Positions 1 to 13,341 of a stretch of 64,000 bases of DNA are shown here, in pieces (the first letter of the stretch is position 1; every line of letters begins with the position of its first letter). The notes beneath the pieces were generated by a model. It saw only the letters and a program-made list of their open reading frames with translations, made no database searches and was not told where the DNA came from. The stretch lies in the NCBI GenBank assembly GCA_963669155.1, contig OZ022589.1, positions 8,451,641-8,515,640 on the forward strand. The letters are read 5' to 3'. Both the position numbers and the translations under genes were made by a program. The DNA is from Arbacia lixula. Taxonomy: Eukaryota; Echinodermata; Echinoidea; Arbacioida; Arbaciidae.

Positions 1-3000
1 GATAATCATCCTAAGAAGAGTGTCTGGACTGAAATTTAGCAGTTTTGGGGCTATATATTCAAAGATTTACAGCCAAATTATGATTTTATGCATATAATTA
101 GCATAATTAATTAATTAAAAATAAATTTGAATAATTTTGGTGCAATTTACAATTGAATTGTGGAGATTACATCATCGGTGACGTACGTGCCAATTTTCGT
201 CGCGATCGCGCGATCAACGGTCGAGATCTTAGGGGGGGGGGGGGCTGTTTTTGCCCCCCCCCCCCCCCCGGGCTATGCGATTTCAAAATAGCCCGGGCTA
301 TATAGGGTTAATCACGATATCGATAGCTTCGGGAACATTGCCATTGGGGTGTTCTTTTTACACGAAGTTCAGCGCAGACTTGCAAGTGAGCTTTATTCAC
401 GCTAGATCTGTGTTTATCAATGTTTTCGAGTTCGCTCTGATGTCCGATTTTATTGATAATAATGATATGGACTGGCTCCTTTCGTGGGATACGACATTGA
501 TTGCCATCAGTAGCATCGTATTGCACTAGTCTTCGATTTGGGCAATACTAATTCAGGCAAGAAATGTTATATCCCCCTCAAGGTCAGTCCATATCTTATT
601 ATCATTCAATGCAACATTCAAACACATGCTGACATAACATAATCATACAACGGAATGCATGATGATTCAGCGGATAGATGACGTATGACCAGACGAAACT
701 AGTTATTGTCCATACCTTGTGACGACGATGGTTGGATGTGGAGAAGTAACATGACGAGAAACAGCGGTAAAATATAACACGACTCCATTTTAAAATATTC
801 TGTGACAGTTGGCACCCACAGGTCTAAAGGCAATATGAAGCTGTATGTTAAGCTCGTGAGAACACAAAGGCTTTTGCATTGAACGCATTGAATAGCAAGA
901 GTGGCATGTGACATCTGCGCGGTGTCAAAATGGGGATTCCCAGCCTACCATCATGACCGTGTGTATGATGAAAAGCGGGGCACGGGGGAACCTCACTATA
1001 CATGTACATTCCTTTAGCACAGTCCACAGAAATATGTTTGTATTCATTGCAAGCCATGCGATGTAAATCTGGTAAAAATAAATTTCTGCTGTATTGTGTA
1101 TTTTTTGTGCAAACGTGCATATTTGTCACCCAGAGAGTGAAGCACTGGTTTGGTTTGCACTGAACTAAAATGTGTGTTATATGATAAGGTCTATGTGCAT
1201 ATTATTATCCACATATAAACATAAACATACAACGTACAAGTACATGCAATGATACGTTCACATGCATATACAGATAAATAAAGAGGGACATTAACAAGGT
1301 AAATAGAATGCATATCGAAAACAATATTAAATGACTGCTTGTACACTTCAATAACAGAAAATTGATAACATATAACAATGTGGGGGGAGCCTATAAAAAA
1401 GCGAAGCTTGTAGGGTTATAGGCTCCCCGTTACAATATATGAGATTACATAAAGATGTATACATTTATGAAATCAAAGTGCCGTAAAGGAGGGGGGGGGG
1501 GGGGAGTTAAAGGTGAAGGGCATACGTACGTAGGAGAAAATAAACTAAGCATCGGGAAGTGTGCGATATGCGTCGATTAGGCTGCGCTTTAGCCTGCGCT
1601 TGAATGTTTAGATAGTTACGGATGACTGCAGTTCACTGCATGGTATGTTAAAATGGTAAAATGGTAAAATGGTAAAATGATAGTACAAAATTCAAATACA
1701 CGGTACAAACAATTGCACTCCTTCAACTAGCTATGGTTTGCATTGCATTTGTGTTGTGCACTAGCATCTTCACGTGCTCTCGTAGGCATGTCTGCAAAGT
1801 GTACATGAATATCTTAGCAACGAAGCAAGAGTGAACAGTGTGACCAAATAAGAGCTATGTGTGTCGACTGTATTCGAGTTGTACATGTACTTCGAGTGAA
1901 CAGTATAGTACAAATCTCTGTGCGCCCGAGCTCAATCAAACAGCTGTGTTGTATGCACGTACGTACGTACTCGTACTATAGTACACTGATCGCTTTATTC
2001 AAGTCGTAAAATTCCAGTAAATTTACGAAACTGACGCGTTAGTGGTACGGAAAAAAATCGTGCGCGCGCAAGGGGTCCAAAAGGCGTATAAGGACTTGAT
2101 ATGCTGTAAATGGAGCAGTAGCAGCAAAACAACTATTTGTGAATGTGCCTTTAGTTTGTTTCTTATCCAGCATTAATTATCAACCATCCCCTTTGTTTAT
2201 TCTACTAGTCTCTCTGCATTACTCCACTCAGTATTTAATCTGAATACCCCGTTGCTGTATATGTGTTGATGTTCCGTGGAAATATGTGTTATGTGAAATA
2301 CTGGCTCTTGATGTATATAGTGAATCTCACGGTGCTCTAAAATTCATGTTCTGATGCTCATCTCAATGCTGCAAATCTTTATATTCAGGTTTTATCAACA
2401 CACAATGAATTTCATGCCAAATATGGACATGTTAGAGATGTGTGAAAGCATGCCAGAATGTCATTTGAGTCTTGCAAAATGTGAACAAAAAACTGCTGTA
2501 TCAACATTGTGTCAAAGATGTTCACAATACACAAACATATACGTCCACGATTACAGTGAATGCCATTGCTAAACAGTACAATGCACTTTTGTCACATTTT
2601 GAAAATATTTGGTTTTATACATTTACTGTTTATGGATTATTTGTCCTTGGTTAATATAGAGTTTGTAAGTAGTTTGTGATATTCAGTACTCAACCATTCT
2701 CAATGATATAAGAGGGCAAATACTGACCTTGGACTTGGGGAGAGTTAGAACTTTATCGCCCTCTTATCACTTTTCAAGCTTAGATTTGGCGTACTTTATT
2801 GAAACGCGAAGGAAGGGGCACCCTGCAGAAAAAGGAGATTATCATGTCTCTTTAAGCCCGATCAGTGCAGGTTTTTTTTTTAATATTTCGATAACATGAA
2901 AGCAGATCATAATGTGGTTAGGAGTGCTCACACATGTGATACCAATGTGTTCCTTGGACCATGTCTGTACTGCATTCATTAAACAGGTGAACTGGGTGTG

Positions 3001-5280
3001 TCTTTGGCGTAAGCCTTTTTCTTTTTATAGAAGAAATGTTATTTGTTTTCTTCTTCTTTTTATTTATTTTTTTATTTTTTTGATTTTTACATATTATCAC
3101 TTATTTTGTAAGTGTATATTCAAACCGAATCTGGTGCTGTATAAGTTATTTTTAACCGTGTGATGGATGCATGAGTGTTGCAACTCAACATACAGATTTG
3201 TTTACAACTTAATGTACATATACATGTATTACTTTGTGTCTGGAGATGCTTTTAAGAAGAAATTGAAGAAAAATGCATCAATATGTTGATATCCATCATC
3301 ACAAAGCATCTGTTTATTTAATGTGTTGTGTATATTATGTTAATGTCAACTACTTAATGTGTGTGCACACTGGGCTTGCTGGTCTGAGGCATACCCATTT
3401 TGAGAAGGACAAGATCCTTTTTAAAATGGCAGTACCTACTCAATGTCTTTGTGTATATTATTGTCCAAAGCATTGTTGTTGCATATTGCTATCTGGTAGA
3501 GCATAATATTCTATAATAATTAGTATCACATCTGTAGTATCACCTCGCTAATGTATGATATCATTTTTATTGCAAAAAAAAATACAATCACACATGTATC
3601 CAATCTTTTGTATTGTGCTGAAATAGATCTAGCAGGCTTGAATGTCACACTAGTTAAAGCATTAATTGTGAACTTTGCATACAGACATTTTTATGAAAAA
3701 GTAAGTCAGCAGAGTGCACGCATGTTTGTTGCTTATGAGGAGAGCTGGATTTTTAAGTCTAAGAGAATTGGGGTATATATTTGGAAGAAATTCGAAGCCT
3801 ACCCCCTCCCCCTGAACAGAAAATGAAATCATACAGCAAAATCAGGTTTTACACAATGGGCACATATTTTGCTTATATTCATAACAAACGGTGTATTTTT
3901 TAATCTGTGTGTAATTCAGTCAGGCATATTTCTTAGACCTTGACCTTGTATGTTTTACACTTTCAAGGGACACAATATTTATTCATGTTTGATAGTTTAA
4001 AACAAACTATATTCTGTATCAATCAGTGTTTTGATGAATCATGTTAAACGTATATGAATATGTGATTAGTCACATTGTTACCCATGAGGAGATATTTGTG
4101 AATGGTCTCATGCAAAGATTTCAATAAAATCTGAACTTGAATGATTAAATGATAATGGTGATTCCTAGCATTTTTATTTTGATGTCAGAACTAGGCTTAC
4201 ATAGCATCGACATTCTCTATGCACAGTCTTTATACTAAAGCAAATAATGGTAACCAAGAATTAAGCTCTGAAGTACAATGTGATGCTTTATTATGGCAAA
4301 GTTGTCTCTTCAAATTGATTTGAAGTTAAACATAACCATTGAAGATTAATGTTTTTCAACTTTCAAAAACTCTTTCTGCCCATTTCAATAAAAAAGGTTC
4401 CATCATATAAACTGTATTATTGGCTTAAACGAGAAGTTATCCCCATTTTTCTTTCGCAATTAAACGATTGCAGGCTATCAGTCGTTTTGTCATTAATCTC
4501 TTACTAAAAAATCTACTCCTGGCAAATATATGGCATTTTCTCAAAATGCTAACCTTTTTATCACATTCGCGTCATCTAGATATCCAGAGCTTTTCACCAT
4601 TAAACAGGGTTAAATGCGTAACTTCATTCATTTTTCCGTTTCGTAGTTAGAAGTCAAACACACAAATAAAATTAAACAATACCTAGTGTTTCACTTGTAT
4701 GGAAACCTCTTTTTTTTTTTATTCAAAAACATAAATGACAAGAAAGGGGATTGAAATCTGTACACTGGGGCGGCCGATCCATGATTGCCAGGAGTTGTCT
4801 CTTCCTTTTTCTTCAAGTAGCCGTTGCATATTCTTTGAATAGTCTTTTTTTTAAAGGTGTGCTTTTGGTCATTGTCCTACTGGAAAACGAACCCTTCTCC
4901 GATCAGGCGTTTCCCTGGAGGGAAGGCCTTCCGCTGTAGGATTGAATGGTAGCCTTGCTGGTTGAGAATACCCTCTACTCTGTGCAAATAAGAAAGATTA
5001 GATGATATCACACATCAGGGCCATGTTGCAGATAGGTTTTCCAATTGGTAGCTACCATTGATGGTAAGGTAGAATAATTTAAAACCTATATGCAACATGC
5101 CCCAGGAAAGTGTAGAAAATCAATGGACAAAAAACCGGTCAGAACAGTGATAAGAAGAGGAATATGGAATAATGAAAACGGAACAACAAAGATGATAAGG
5201 CTCTGGTTGATTGTTGTCATCAGAGATAGAAGGAAAACAACAATTAAAGCCAATATTTCAACAACAAAAAATAAAAGGTT
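1..5280. other. No supported gene; AT-rich sequence with homopolymer runs
   Basis: No frame shows a recognisable domain or convincing splice structure. Notable landmarks are a G11/C16 pair at 232-270 that can fold on itself, a poly-G run at 1490-1504, TAAAATGG short tandem copies at 1650-1680, and a T-rich 2.1-4.15 kb stretch ending in AATAAA at 4123-4128 that resembles a plus-strand 3' UTR but lacks any linked coding exon. Confidence 0.4.
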
Positions 5281-5282
5281 AA

Positions 5283-5625
5283 GCGATGGATTGCCAGGAG
5301 TTCAGGTGTCGTGACTTCGGGCTTCCGCAATTAAGCTCATCACCCTTACCGACTACCATTAGTTCCCTTCTGGTATGGCGACCGGCCCATTCGCGTATCC
5401 CTTCCTACCTCCTAAAAACTATAGCCTATAAAAACTATAGACTCTAACTCTTTAGGGGAGGAACAAGGGTGATCCCAATGCCTTTGCCGGGCCATCCGAC
5501 AATCCTTGAACCTTGGCTTTTCAACCTTGGAGTTAGCGGGTTTCGAACCCGTGCTCGCTAGCACGAGTGTGAGGTAGTACCGGCGCTTACCCTACCACTA
5601 GGCTATAAGACGTCGGTGGTTTTGC
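5283..5625 (-). mobile_element. tRNA-derived SINE, copy 1
   Basis: Read on the minus strand, the right end holds a tRNA-like head with an A-box-like TAGCCTAGTGGTAGGG and a B box GGGTTCGAAACCC. The left end (GTTCAGGTGTCGTGACTT and ACTACCATTAGT) is shared with the second copy at 23460-23790, which shows a dispersed family rather than a single tRNA gene. The copies are clearly diverged, so the insertion is old. Confidence 0.7.
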
Positions 5626-5683
5626 TTGGTGATTTTAGCGTATAGACTATGAGTTTCAAATCAAGGAGAAAAAAACCAAAAAA

Positions 5684-5758
5684 GCATCTAGTCAGGAATC
5701 GAACTCTCGACCTTCAGGTTACCAGTCTGACGCTCTACCAACTGAGCAAACAGACCGA
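5684..5758 (-). tRNA. tRNA-Thr(GGU)-like sequence, probably pseudogene or SINE head
   Basis: The minus strand has a good D arm (GCTCAGTTGGTAGAGC), an anticodon arm TCAGA-CTGGTAA-CCTGA with anticodon GGT, and a B box GTTCGATTCC, followed by a T6 stretch typical of Pol III termination. However the T stem (GAGAG against CCTGA) and acceptor stem do not pair, so it is unlikely to make a functional tRNA. Confidence 0.4.
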
Positions 5759-5759
5759 T

Positions 5760-8700
5760 TGCTGATGTTGGTTACTTTTCAAAGTCGATTAAACATATAT
5801 ACTTGCAGATTGTCAACAAGTTTCTATGTAATACTGAGGTAATTTTCTTTTTTATATAAAGAAATATGTAATTTATTAAAAAAAAATCACATGGGGGAGG
5901 GGGGATTTGTTGGCCAAATGTATCCTGAAAGTGACCCGAGAGCCCCCTAAATCTGATACAATCTTGTAGTAACATGAACTATGATATGACATCTTATATG
6001 CTGTGAGATAAGTGGCCATTGAAATGTTACTTCTTTTCCATGGCGCTCGCTTTTCTCTCCGTCTCTCTCTCTCCCAACCTCCACTCTCTCCACCTCTCTC
6101 TCCCCCTTCTCCTCTCTTTCTCTCCTTCTACCCCCACCTCTCTTTCTCTAAAGACATCTTCGTTGTTCTTTTCTCTTCCGATGCAAGCATTCTTTCATAT
6201 AGAGTACCGAAGTGGTGTCGTCATATGAACATGTTGTCAAGACAAATTTACTCTAAACAAACTCACTCCAATGAGAGGTTTACCTGTCCGATATTGTATA
6301 TCGGGCTAGTGTCCGCATTCTCAATTACATTCCCCGTTGTAATCACCGCTGCTTGTTCTGCCCGTGTTTACAGCCATTTGTCTCGACAATAATGCTCAAA
6401 TTGCGTCACACTTCGGTACTCTATATTCAGATAAGCAGACGTAGACGGTTGCTTATTTTCCCCACAAATATATTTTTTATTCTTGAATGCATCAACATTT
6501 CCAGATTCATGACATATATCAATACGGTAATGATGAAACTCATTCATGTATAATCACGTAAATGCTCATTGTATTGATGAAGGAAACACTCGAATATCTA
6601 TATCGTGGATACAGAGAATTGTCATAATCAAAACTCAACTCAAACAGTGATGCAACACTTTGGCAATTGTCGACAAAAACTCTGAATATAAAAAATGTCA
6701 TGTTGTTTTCTTACATATTTGCTGGCTGAGCCTCCCCCCTACCCACAAAAATACAACGAAAATCAGAGTAAGAAAGTGAAATGATTTATTACAACATAAA
6801 ATTAAAAATGAGAATGAGGGATATTAGGTGGGATATGTGACAAACATAAATTTTATTTCAAGAACTAAAAATTGAAAATGCATACTTGTTCTTTTATAAT
6901 GCTGTCTTTATCAAACGCTTAGAAATATAACTTATTTAGTTCTTATTCATCCCATCCTTTCAAAGATAAGTACATTTATACTAGGATCCCTTATGCCATG
7001 GTCACAACCGGCCGTCCGTGTTTTTCTACGTGGAGTTGGCAGCTTGCTTGCCAACTTCTACGATCCTTCCCTGCGTCGTCCTTGCGTCCGACGCAAGGAG
7101 TTTCAGCGAAACCCGACGCAGATCACAAGCAGAGAGAATCACATGTATATGTGAAGGAACATCGCGGGGGAAATCAAGAAGAACCGAGCTGCACACTCTA
7201 CAATGCAAAGAAGCTAAGCCATTTGAATCACCAATTAGATACTTTACACATGCCAACACTGATTCTGATAATGTACATGATGGATAGCTTATATCGTTGG
7301 AGATTCACATGGAATAGAATGTCATTTGAGAGTGAAATAGTTTGTTCAAACATTGCTTTCCTCAATTAAATACAACCATAATTATTCCGCTTCTTATAGA
7401 GAATGAATTCCATGTCGTGTTCATCAATACTGTGCACTTCACATGCTATTACTTGCAAAACATTCGTGTGTGTGACGGGGATATGTGTCGAAGAATGATT
7501 CATGTCGCCGGTCTCTTACACTAATACATCATGGGACGACTTTCCCTTATATGTGCAGTATCGATAATTCAACGTGCTTCACATAATCCTTTAATCCTAA
7601 TACTCACGGGGGTGCATTATTCCCCCACCCCCCGTCAATTTTTTGTCGGTACTTCCGAACATCTCAATATTTGATTTTTTTTCTAATCCTTTCCGCACAT
7701 TTTGATACCAAATTTATGACGATCGGACGTACCGTGCCGATATCAGATTACGTTTACCAAACACATGTCGCTGAAATTTCGCTATTTTTCTATATGACTG
7801 AGCACAACCATATGGACAAAATCATGTAGGAGATTTCCCGTTTTATGTAAATACTTTTCTAATAGGTAGTGTTAATAGTTACAACACACACAAACCCACA
7901 TACACCCACATTCACACACACTTGCACCCAAATCGCAAAATGCGCTTGACGAAAAACAATGAAATACGTGAGAAATAATTACCACAGCCTATCCTTTTTT
8001 TCAGGAATTGATGAGGGATTTTTAAAAGACATTTGTACCAGAAATTGATATTCCCGAGGCTATATCTAGTGATTTCTTGCATAAATGAGCATACATTATT
8101 GAATTCAAAAGATAAAGGCACTTTCGTAAATTTAGCTATACAATTTGTAGAGTACATAATTCTTGACCCTTATAAAAAAAATTCATGGAATCGGGCGGCC
8201 CATGGCCATAATGCCCCCCCCCACCCTAACATGCTTTGAAATACCCCGGTAGTATTAGGGTTAAGAGAGGTGTCATTCTTTGTTCAAAAGTATTCATGCA
8301 TGCAATCCAACTTTTCGTGAAATAATTCTACGATCATGATTTGCCTTGTGGTCTGTCCAAGCTATCTTGATAGTTAATATGACTGCTTGATACATTATCT
8401 CTCTCTGTCTCTCTGTCTCTCTGTCTCTCTGTCTCTCTGTCTCTCTGTCTCTCTGTCTCTCTCTCTCTCTGGGTGCTTTGTCGTGTGACGTAGGCGATCA
8501 TGGAGTGCCACACAGTTCTCTGTACTGAGCTCTTTGTATCAATTGCATATCATGGTAAACCAGTCAGTCAGGATGCTTATCAACTTAATAATCCTTCTTC
8601 CAATGCCCCATACCACTGGTTCTTTTTCATCAATCCAAACTCTTTCAAGTCAACTTTACACAGAATACGACGTACAAAATCTCAACCTTCAGATTCTTGG

Positions 8701-9080
8701 CTCACATATCACTTTCATAACATACATACATGATAATGAAACATTCTTCTTTGTGTGACATAGCACATACAGCTATGACTTGAGTCATATGTAACAAGTA
8801 AGGTAAAAACTCGTTCTAGGCACATCTTAATATGATCCGCTATTACGGTGAACATGTCTGTACTGACTTTCCAATGGGTGGATACAAAATACCTTTTGTT
8901 CCCCTGCATCAGTTATAAACTAATGCTCAATACCCCAAAGGAGATGCAGTCCGCTGGTTCAATAATGATGTGCGAGTTTCGGCATGTAAACAATTAAGAT
9001 TGGCGGTTATTTCTGACCAGTCAATCCTAAAGCTCGCAGCTTAATCAAGAGAGAGATGTGTCGCTGATATTTATATGGGA
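5760..9080. other. No gene seen; CT-rich stretches and simple repeats
   Basis: The open frames at 6012-6392 come from a CT-rich tract (6050-6150) and have low-complexity Ser/Leu content. A TCTGTCTC microsatellite lies at 8398-8470. Two hairpins (GTTGGCAGCTTGCTTGCCAAC-like at 7035 and CTTGCGTCCGACGCAAG at 7081) sit close together near 7030-7100. No domain was recognised. Confidence 0.4.
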
Positions 9081-9545
9081 CATGTGTGGAGTTACCCCGG
9101 TGGTCCTCTGTGGGAAAGTCCACCCTTCAATGACCTCTCCTTAAGGAGAGATGTAGCGTTGATTAGTTGAGCTACCTCTGCGCGTTCTCTTCAAATCGTT
9201 CCAAAGCCCATCCGTTAATTCATCGTGACCTTTATTTTAGGGAAGATTTAGAATTGATTTGTTGCGCTAGCTCAGCGGGCTCTCTCTCTCCCTTACCATT
9301 TTGTCAAGTCTCGCAAAAGTTCATCCTATAATGGCAACTCTGGTCGGATAGATTTCTTGTTCATTTGTCAAGCTGGCTGGGCGGCTTAATTATCTCCCTC
9401 ACTCATCCTTCGTTAAGTCATGCCAAAGTCCATCCTACGGTCTATAGTGATCACTCCTTTAGGAAGATTTAGCCTAGTGTTCATTTGTTGAGCTCTGCGA
9501 GTTCTCGACAATTTCCCTCACTCATTCTACTTTAATTCGGCCTGC
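9080..9545. repeat. Degenerate tandem repeat, about 150-170-bp unit
   Basis: Three to four diverged units recur with the shared words TTAGGAAGATTTAG, TTGTTGAGCT, TCCCTCACTCAT and AAAGTCCATCCTA. The units are old and contain indels. The array ends just before the DUF829-like pseudogene. Confidence 0.55.
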
Positions 9546-9590
9546 TTTGGCGCTTCCTACAGTAGCGTCCCCGCCGACGACGGAATTCTT

Positions 9591-10127
9591 ATGGAATTCT
9601 CGCTTTCCTTCATACGTTATTAAATCATTATGAATTATGATTCACCAAGATGTAAATTACTGCTGAGTTTCTCTAACTGGAACGTGCCCATAAAGCCGTA
9701 GATGCTCTTCTCCTACTCGTCACTGTGCTTCGCAAAGTGGGGAGCTCTGCAATACTTGACGTCAAGGTCGCTCTCCACATGCTTGCGCCACTGCTCGACC
9801 AACTCGTCGTTTTCCTTGGCCGTGGCGATCGGGTCATCGCGAGAGAAGAGGTTCAGGGCGGGCGCCTTGACCGGGCGGCCAGTAAAGATCTCATTCACCT
9901 GAAGGACAATGCAGAACAATAGTACCGTTAATAAACTCTGCTTTTTTGGATGATGTTTGGAGGTTTGCATGGTGGTATGATCAATCATAGAATAGAACCG
10001 ATGTAGAACCGATGATTAAACTCTGCTTTGTTTCTTTGGAAATTTTTATGGAATTCTCGCTTTCTTTCATACATTAATGAATCATAATGAATTATGATTC
10101 CCCAAGATGTAAATTACTGCTGAGTTT
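9591..10127. repeat. 80-bp direct duplication flanking the pseudogene's last exon
   Basis: Positions 9591-9670 and 10048-10127 are near-identical 80-bp copies, both starting ATGGAATTCTCGCTTTC and ending TACTGCTGAGTTT. The first copy is the region just after the coding end of the DUF829-like gene; the second sits in its intron. Small fragments (TAAACTCTGCTTT at 9930 and 10018) are also duplicated, so this intron grew by local duplication. Confidence 0.75.
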
Positions 10128-10813
10128 ATGCCTTGTAAAATGTTAGAAATATGTGGCTTGTTTGAGACCGAGTCTCCGCGAGACTAGACGGGTCTCCGAG
10201 AAGTCATCGTGAATTCGAATGTGTTTGATTTTTTGTTCAAGTCTCATGTAAGTCTCTGTAACTTATCTATGCTGTCCTTGCGACATCTCTACCAATGAGT
10301 CGGACCTTTAACTCTTACATTACCATTCCCTGAAAACCACATTGGCTTACGACACATCTTCACGCCAATGCTCATGGGAAAGTTTACCCTTCAAGCTCAC
10401 CTTGACGATGCTATCCATGGTGTACTTGTTGGTCAGCCAATAGTAGGTCTCTGCAACCCTCTTGATGGATGACAAACTGCGTAAAGGAATTATTGGCGGC
10501 CTGCGAGTAGATACCCTCGTAGCTATCCCTGGAGAGAATACAACTGTACAGGATCTGATCAACGATGCGGTGACGCACCGATGCATAGGCCTAACGGCTC
10601 CTCCGCTCCGCAGACGCGCGCTTCTTCTCCCTCTGATGCATCCATTGGGTCGAGCATCTCGGCGTACACGTGGCTGCTGACTGAGAAGGCATGGACCAGG
10701 AGAAGGGCGTGTGTCGCCGTCCGTGACATAATCCAGGATCTCCCGCGCGATCTCCTTGGCGTTGGCGAGCCAGGCGATGTCGATGGGTCGCGTCTTGACC
10801 ACCAGTACATCGA
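9640..10813 (-). pseudogene. DUF829/TMEM53-like alpha/beta hydrolase pseudogene (two exons)
   Basis: Exon 10813-10401 starts after TTGTTCTAG with FDVLVVKTRP, followed by AREILDYV; exon 9898-9640 starts after TGTCCTTCAG with VNEIFTGRPVKAPALNLFSR. The pattern matches the DUF829 (TMEM53) family: strand/VKTRP region, HALLLVHAFS with the serine elbow, FSRDDPI with the acidic residue, and APHFAKH near the C-terminus with the His. The reading frame breaks near 10712, 10565 and 10465, and a TAG at 9713 interrupts SDE/EKSIYGF where this family usually has Tyr. Four lesions in about 600 coding bases argue for a pseudogene rather than a single sequencing error. No upstream exon was recognised. Confidence 0.65.
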
Positions 10814-10959
10814 ATCTAGAACAACTAAAAAAATATACAACATTGAAACATGTATTTGACTTAACATAGGAAAATATAGATAGTGACTAATCGGCAATAG
10901 CGACGATTAATAAAAAGCGGCACAACATGAGTATTGCAGAGATGTAAGTATAAACAATG

Positions 10960-10982
10960 ATTGATTGATTGATTGATTGATA
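10960..10982. repeat. TTGA microsatellite
   Basis: Five to six tandem TTGA/GATT copies. Confidence 0.8.
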
Positions 10983-11129
10983 AGAAATTAACGACACTAC
11001 TTGAGTGTCATATAAGTGTCGAACAGTTCATCTAAAAAGATGAAACAATTCAAGTTTCCCTAATGTGATTTACAGAATTTGAGCAGGATTATAAATCAGA
11101 AATAAATTAATATGTTAACTTCCTCGGGA

Positions 11130-11300
11130 TAACTTCCCTACTCTTTATGAAAAGAGAAGCAGGTTCTTTAACGTGCCAATGGTGTGATTGTCCTTTACAC
11201 GGGACCGACGGTTTAAAGTCTCCTCCGAAAGACTAGGCAAATGGAATAAAATACCTTGCCCAAGGGTATACCTGTTGTGATTGGGATACGATCAGTTTCC
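11130..11300 (+). mobile_element. SINE fragment with a conserved animal SINE core
   Basis: Contains GTTCTTTAACGTGCCAA, TTTACACGGGACC and CTCCGAAAGACTAGG in the order I associate with a SINE central domain found widely in marine invertebrates (possibly the MetaSINE type; the family name is from memory and unverified). No clear tRNA-like head is visible, so it appears truncated. Confidence 0.45.
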
Positions 11301-13330
11301 CACTTAAAATGTAGTGTAAAGATTGATCTTCTTTAGAAAGTTTATAACACATAATCGCGAAATATCTCTAAATAATGTCTAGAGGTCAGGACAATCAAAA
11401 AGGTAATACAAATATTTGCAAGTTCAACACATTGAAGGAGAATGTTTAATTGTTAGTGTATAATTACATGACATGCATTGAGGTGGATTTTCTACTGCAA
11501 ATAAGTATGCATGAGTCAAATAAGAATGCCCAATACGAGCACGGGTCAAATATAAACAATGCAGAAAAAGGTTTACCCGTAAAAGCCTCAGTGGCTTGAT
11601 ATATTGGGTACACCTGTGTAAAAAGAGCATGCAGATAAATAAAATAATTACACCGGGGAGCTAAAGCTGTTAACTTATTTTGTTCTATGTTGCGCCAGGT
11701 AAAGAGTATTGAGAGGAGGAATGCTGTTTGTCATATTGTGGGGTTCTTCATAAATGAAATAAATAATAAAAATCTGAACTAATGTTTATGTAGTTTCAAA
11801 ATGAAACTTTAATTATAAGGAATGCATGAAATAATCAGATTATAATGAAACTCAATAACACAAACATAGCAATTGAATTGAACAGTGAAATGTTGCCTCA
11901 ATACAATAATCTTTAAATAGGAATGAGGATGGATAAACAATAAAATATTTTCCGATTGACTCTGTCTACTAGTTATATATATATATCAAAAGTAATGAAT
12001 TAAATTATGGGTTTACATCAAAATGTCTTTGGTACAGATATCAAATCCTGGATATGGCCGGTTGATAATGTTCAGCGCAGTGTGCAGCGTCAATACAACC
12101 CGGTCGCGATAACGTTGATTTTTGAAGGGCGAGTTCATCAAAAGACCCGCTGTCGAGGCTACACAGTAGGACGTCGATGCCCGAGCTGAGGTGGTTGTAG
12201 TTGCAATCCTCGATGCTCGGCGACGTCGATGTGGGAGACCAGGAAACCGAACAGTCACCGCCCGGTCTGGGTGCAAGGGCACGTGATGGCTGAACCCTTG
12301 ATTACGGCTGAAATATAGTTACACCGCATCATAAATATATATTCAACCCAAGTATAACTTGTACGCTTTAACTTTATATCTTGTAAAGCACATGACATCT
12401 TAAAATGACAATAATCACACCATTTGGTTTACCAAATAGACTTCGCAAAAAAAAAAAAACAGCAACCGGATATCTCCTCGAAATCTCCAATTAGCATAAT
12501 AGCCATTTACTAGCATAATAATATCCAGAGCTAGAATGGTTCATACCTCTGCTATGTACAATACTTCCATTTAACCAGCAACCATTACTTATGACCGCTT
12601 GTTAACAAAATGCGTAAGTTGCATAAACCATTGATTATCAAAACATATAGCCACGCTAAAGTAGTTCTCATTTCCATCCCAATGTAAATATATGCCGTAA
12701 ATACACGGTGGTACAAATCAATGAGAAATACCCAACAATATGGGCTTCCTCAAAGATCGACATAGCTGACATAAAATGGCCGACTTTTGTTACTTGCCAA
12801 AAGAGGGCGTTTATGACATTTGACTACTAATTAAACAAATTTCAGTTTTTGGTGAAAAATACATACGTTCAGTTTCCGAACTAGAAGAAATCATTCAATT
12901 TGAAATGATAATTTTCGTGTCAGAAATTGTTTGCATTTAAAATGTGCACTTTATTGAAAGCACTGATTTTTAGAAGGCCAAACTTCTATCTGAAAGACTT
13001 TCCAATAAGGAAATTAAACGGTTGTAGAAACCCCCCGCAAACAGGCATGTTTCAGACTTACAATTATTTTGAAGAATTGAAGACCCTGTTGCCTGCCTCC
13101 CGGTGGAATTTGTGTCCACACGACGGCCGTCTGCACTTCCCGCTCATGACAGCAGAAACAGTGGCAGCTAGAGTTGGGGCGGATACACTCACTCTCATGC
13201 AGCAAGTCCCCAGACTTCCCCGACTCTCTCCCGCACACAGGACTCCTCCCCGTGGGTGACCAAACAGGTCTTCCGTCAATCACGACAAAATAGCTTCTAA
13301 GACCACTCCCTCAAACTCATGTACTCTCGG
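11300..13330. other. Mostly non-coding; one GC-rich patch of unclear origin
   Basis: AT-rich sequence apart from 12010-12290, where the minus strand is GC-rich and open in two frames (for example a frame containing LTLHTALNIINRPYPGF and another with IEDCNYNHLSSGIDVLLC). The frame switches look like a decayed exon. An AG acceptor precedes it at about 12287. I do not recognise the family. A second GC-rich patch at 13080-13280 is likewise unassigned. Confidence 0.3.
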
Positions 13331-13341
13331 ACCCTAGTTCC

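Noticed and set aside
5684..5758. Functional tRNA-Thr gene
   Set aside because: D and anticodon arms are fine, but the T and acceptor stems do not pair, so a pseudogene or SINE head is more likely.
6012..6392. 126-residue open frame
   Set aside because: Its first half is a CT microsatellite-like tract giving Ser/Leu/Pro; no domain or splice support.
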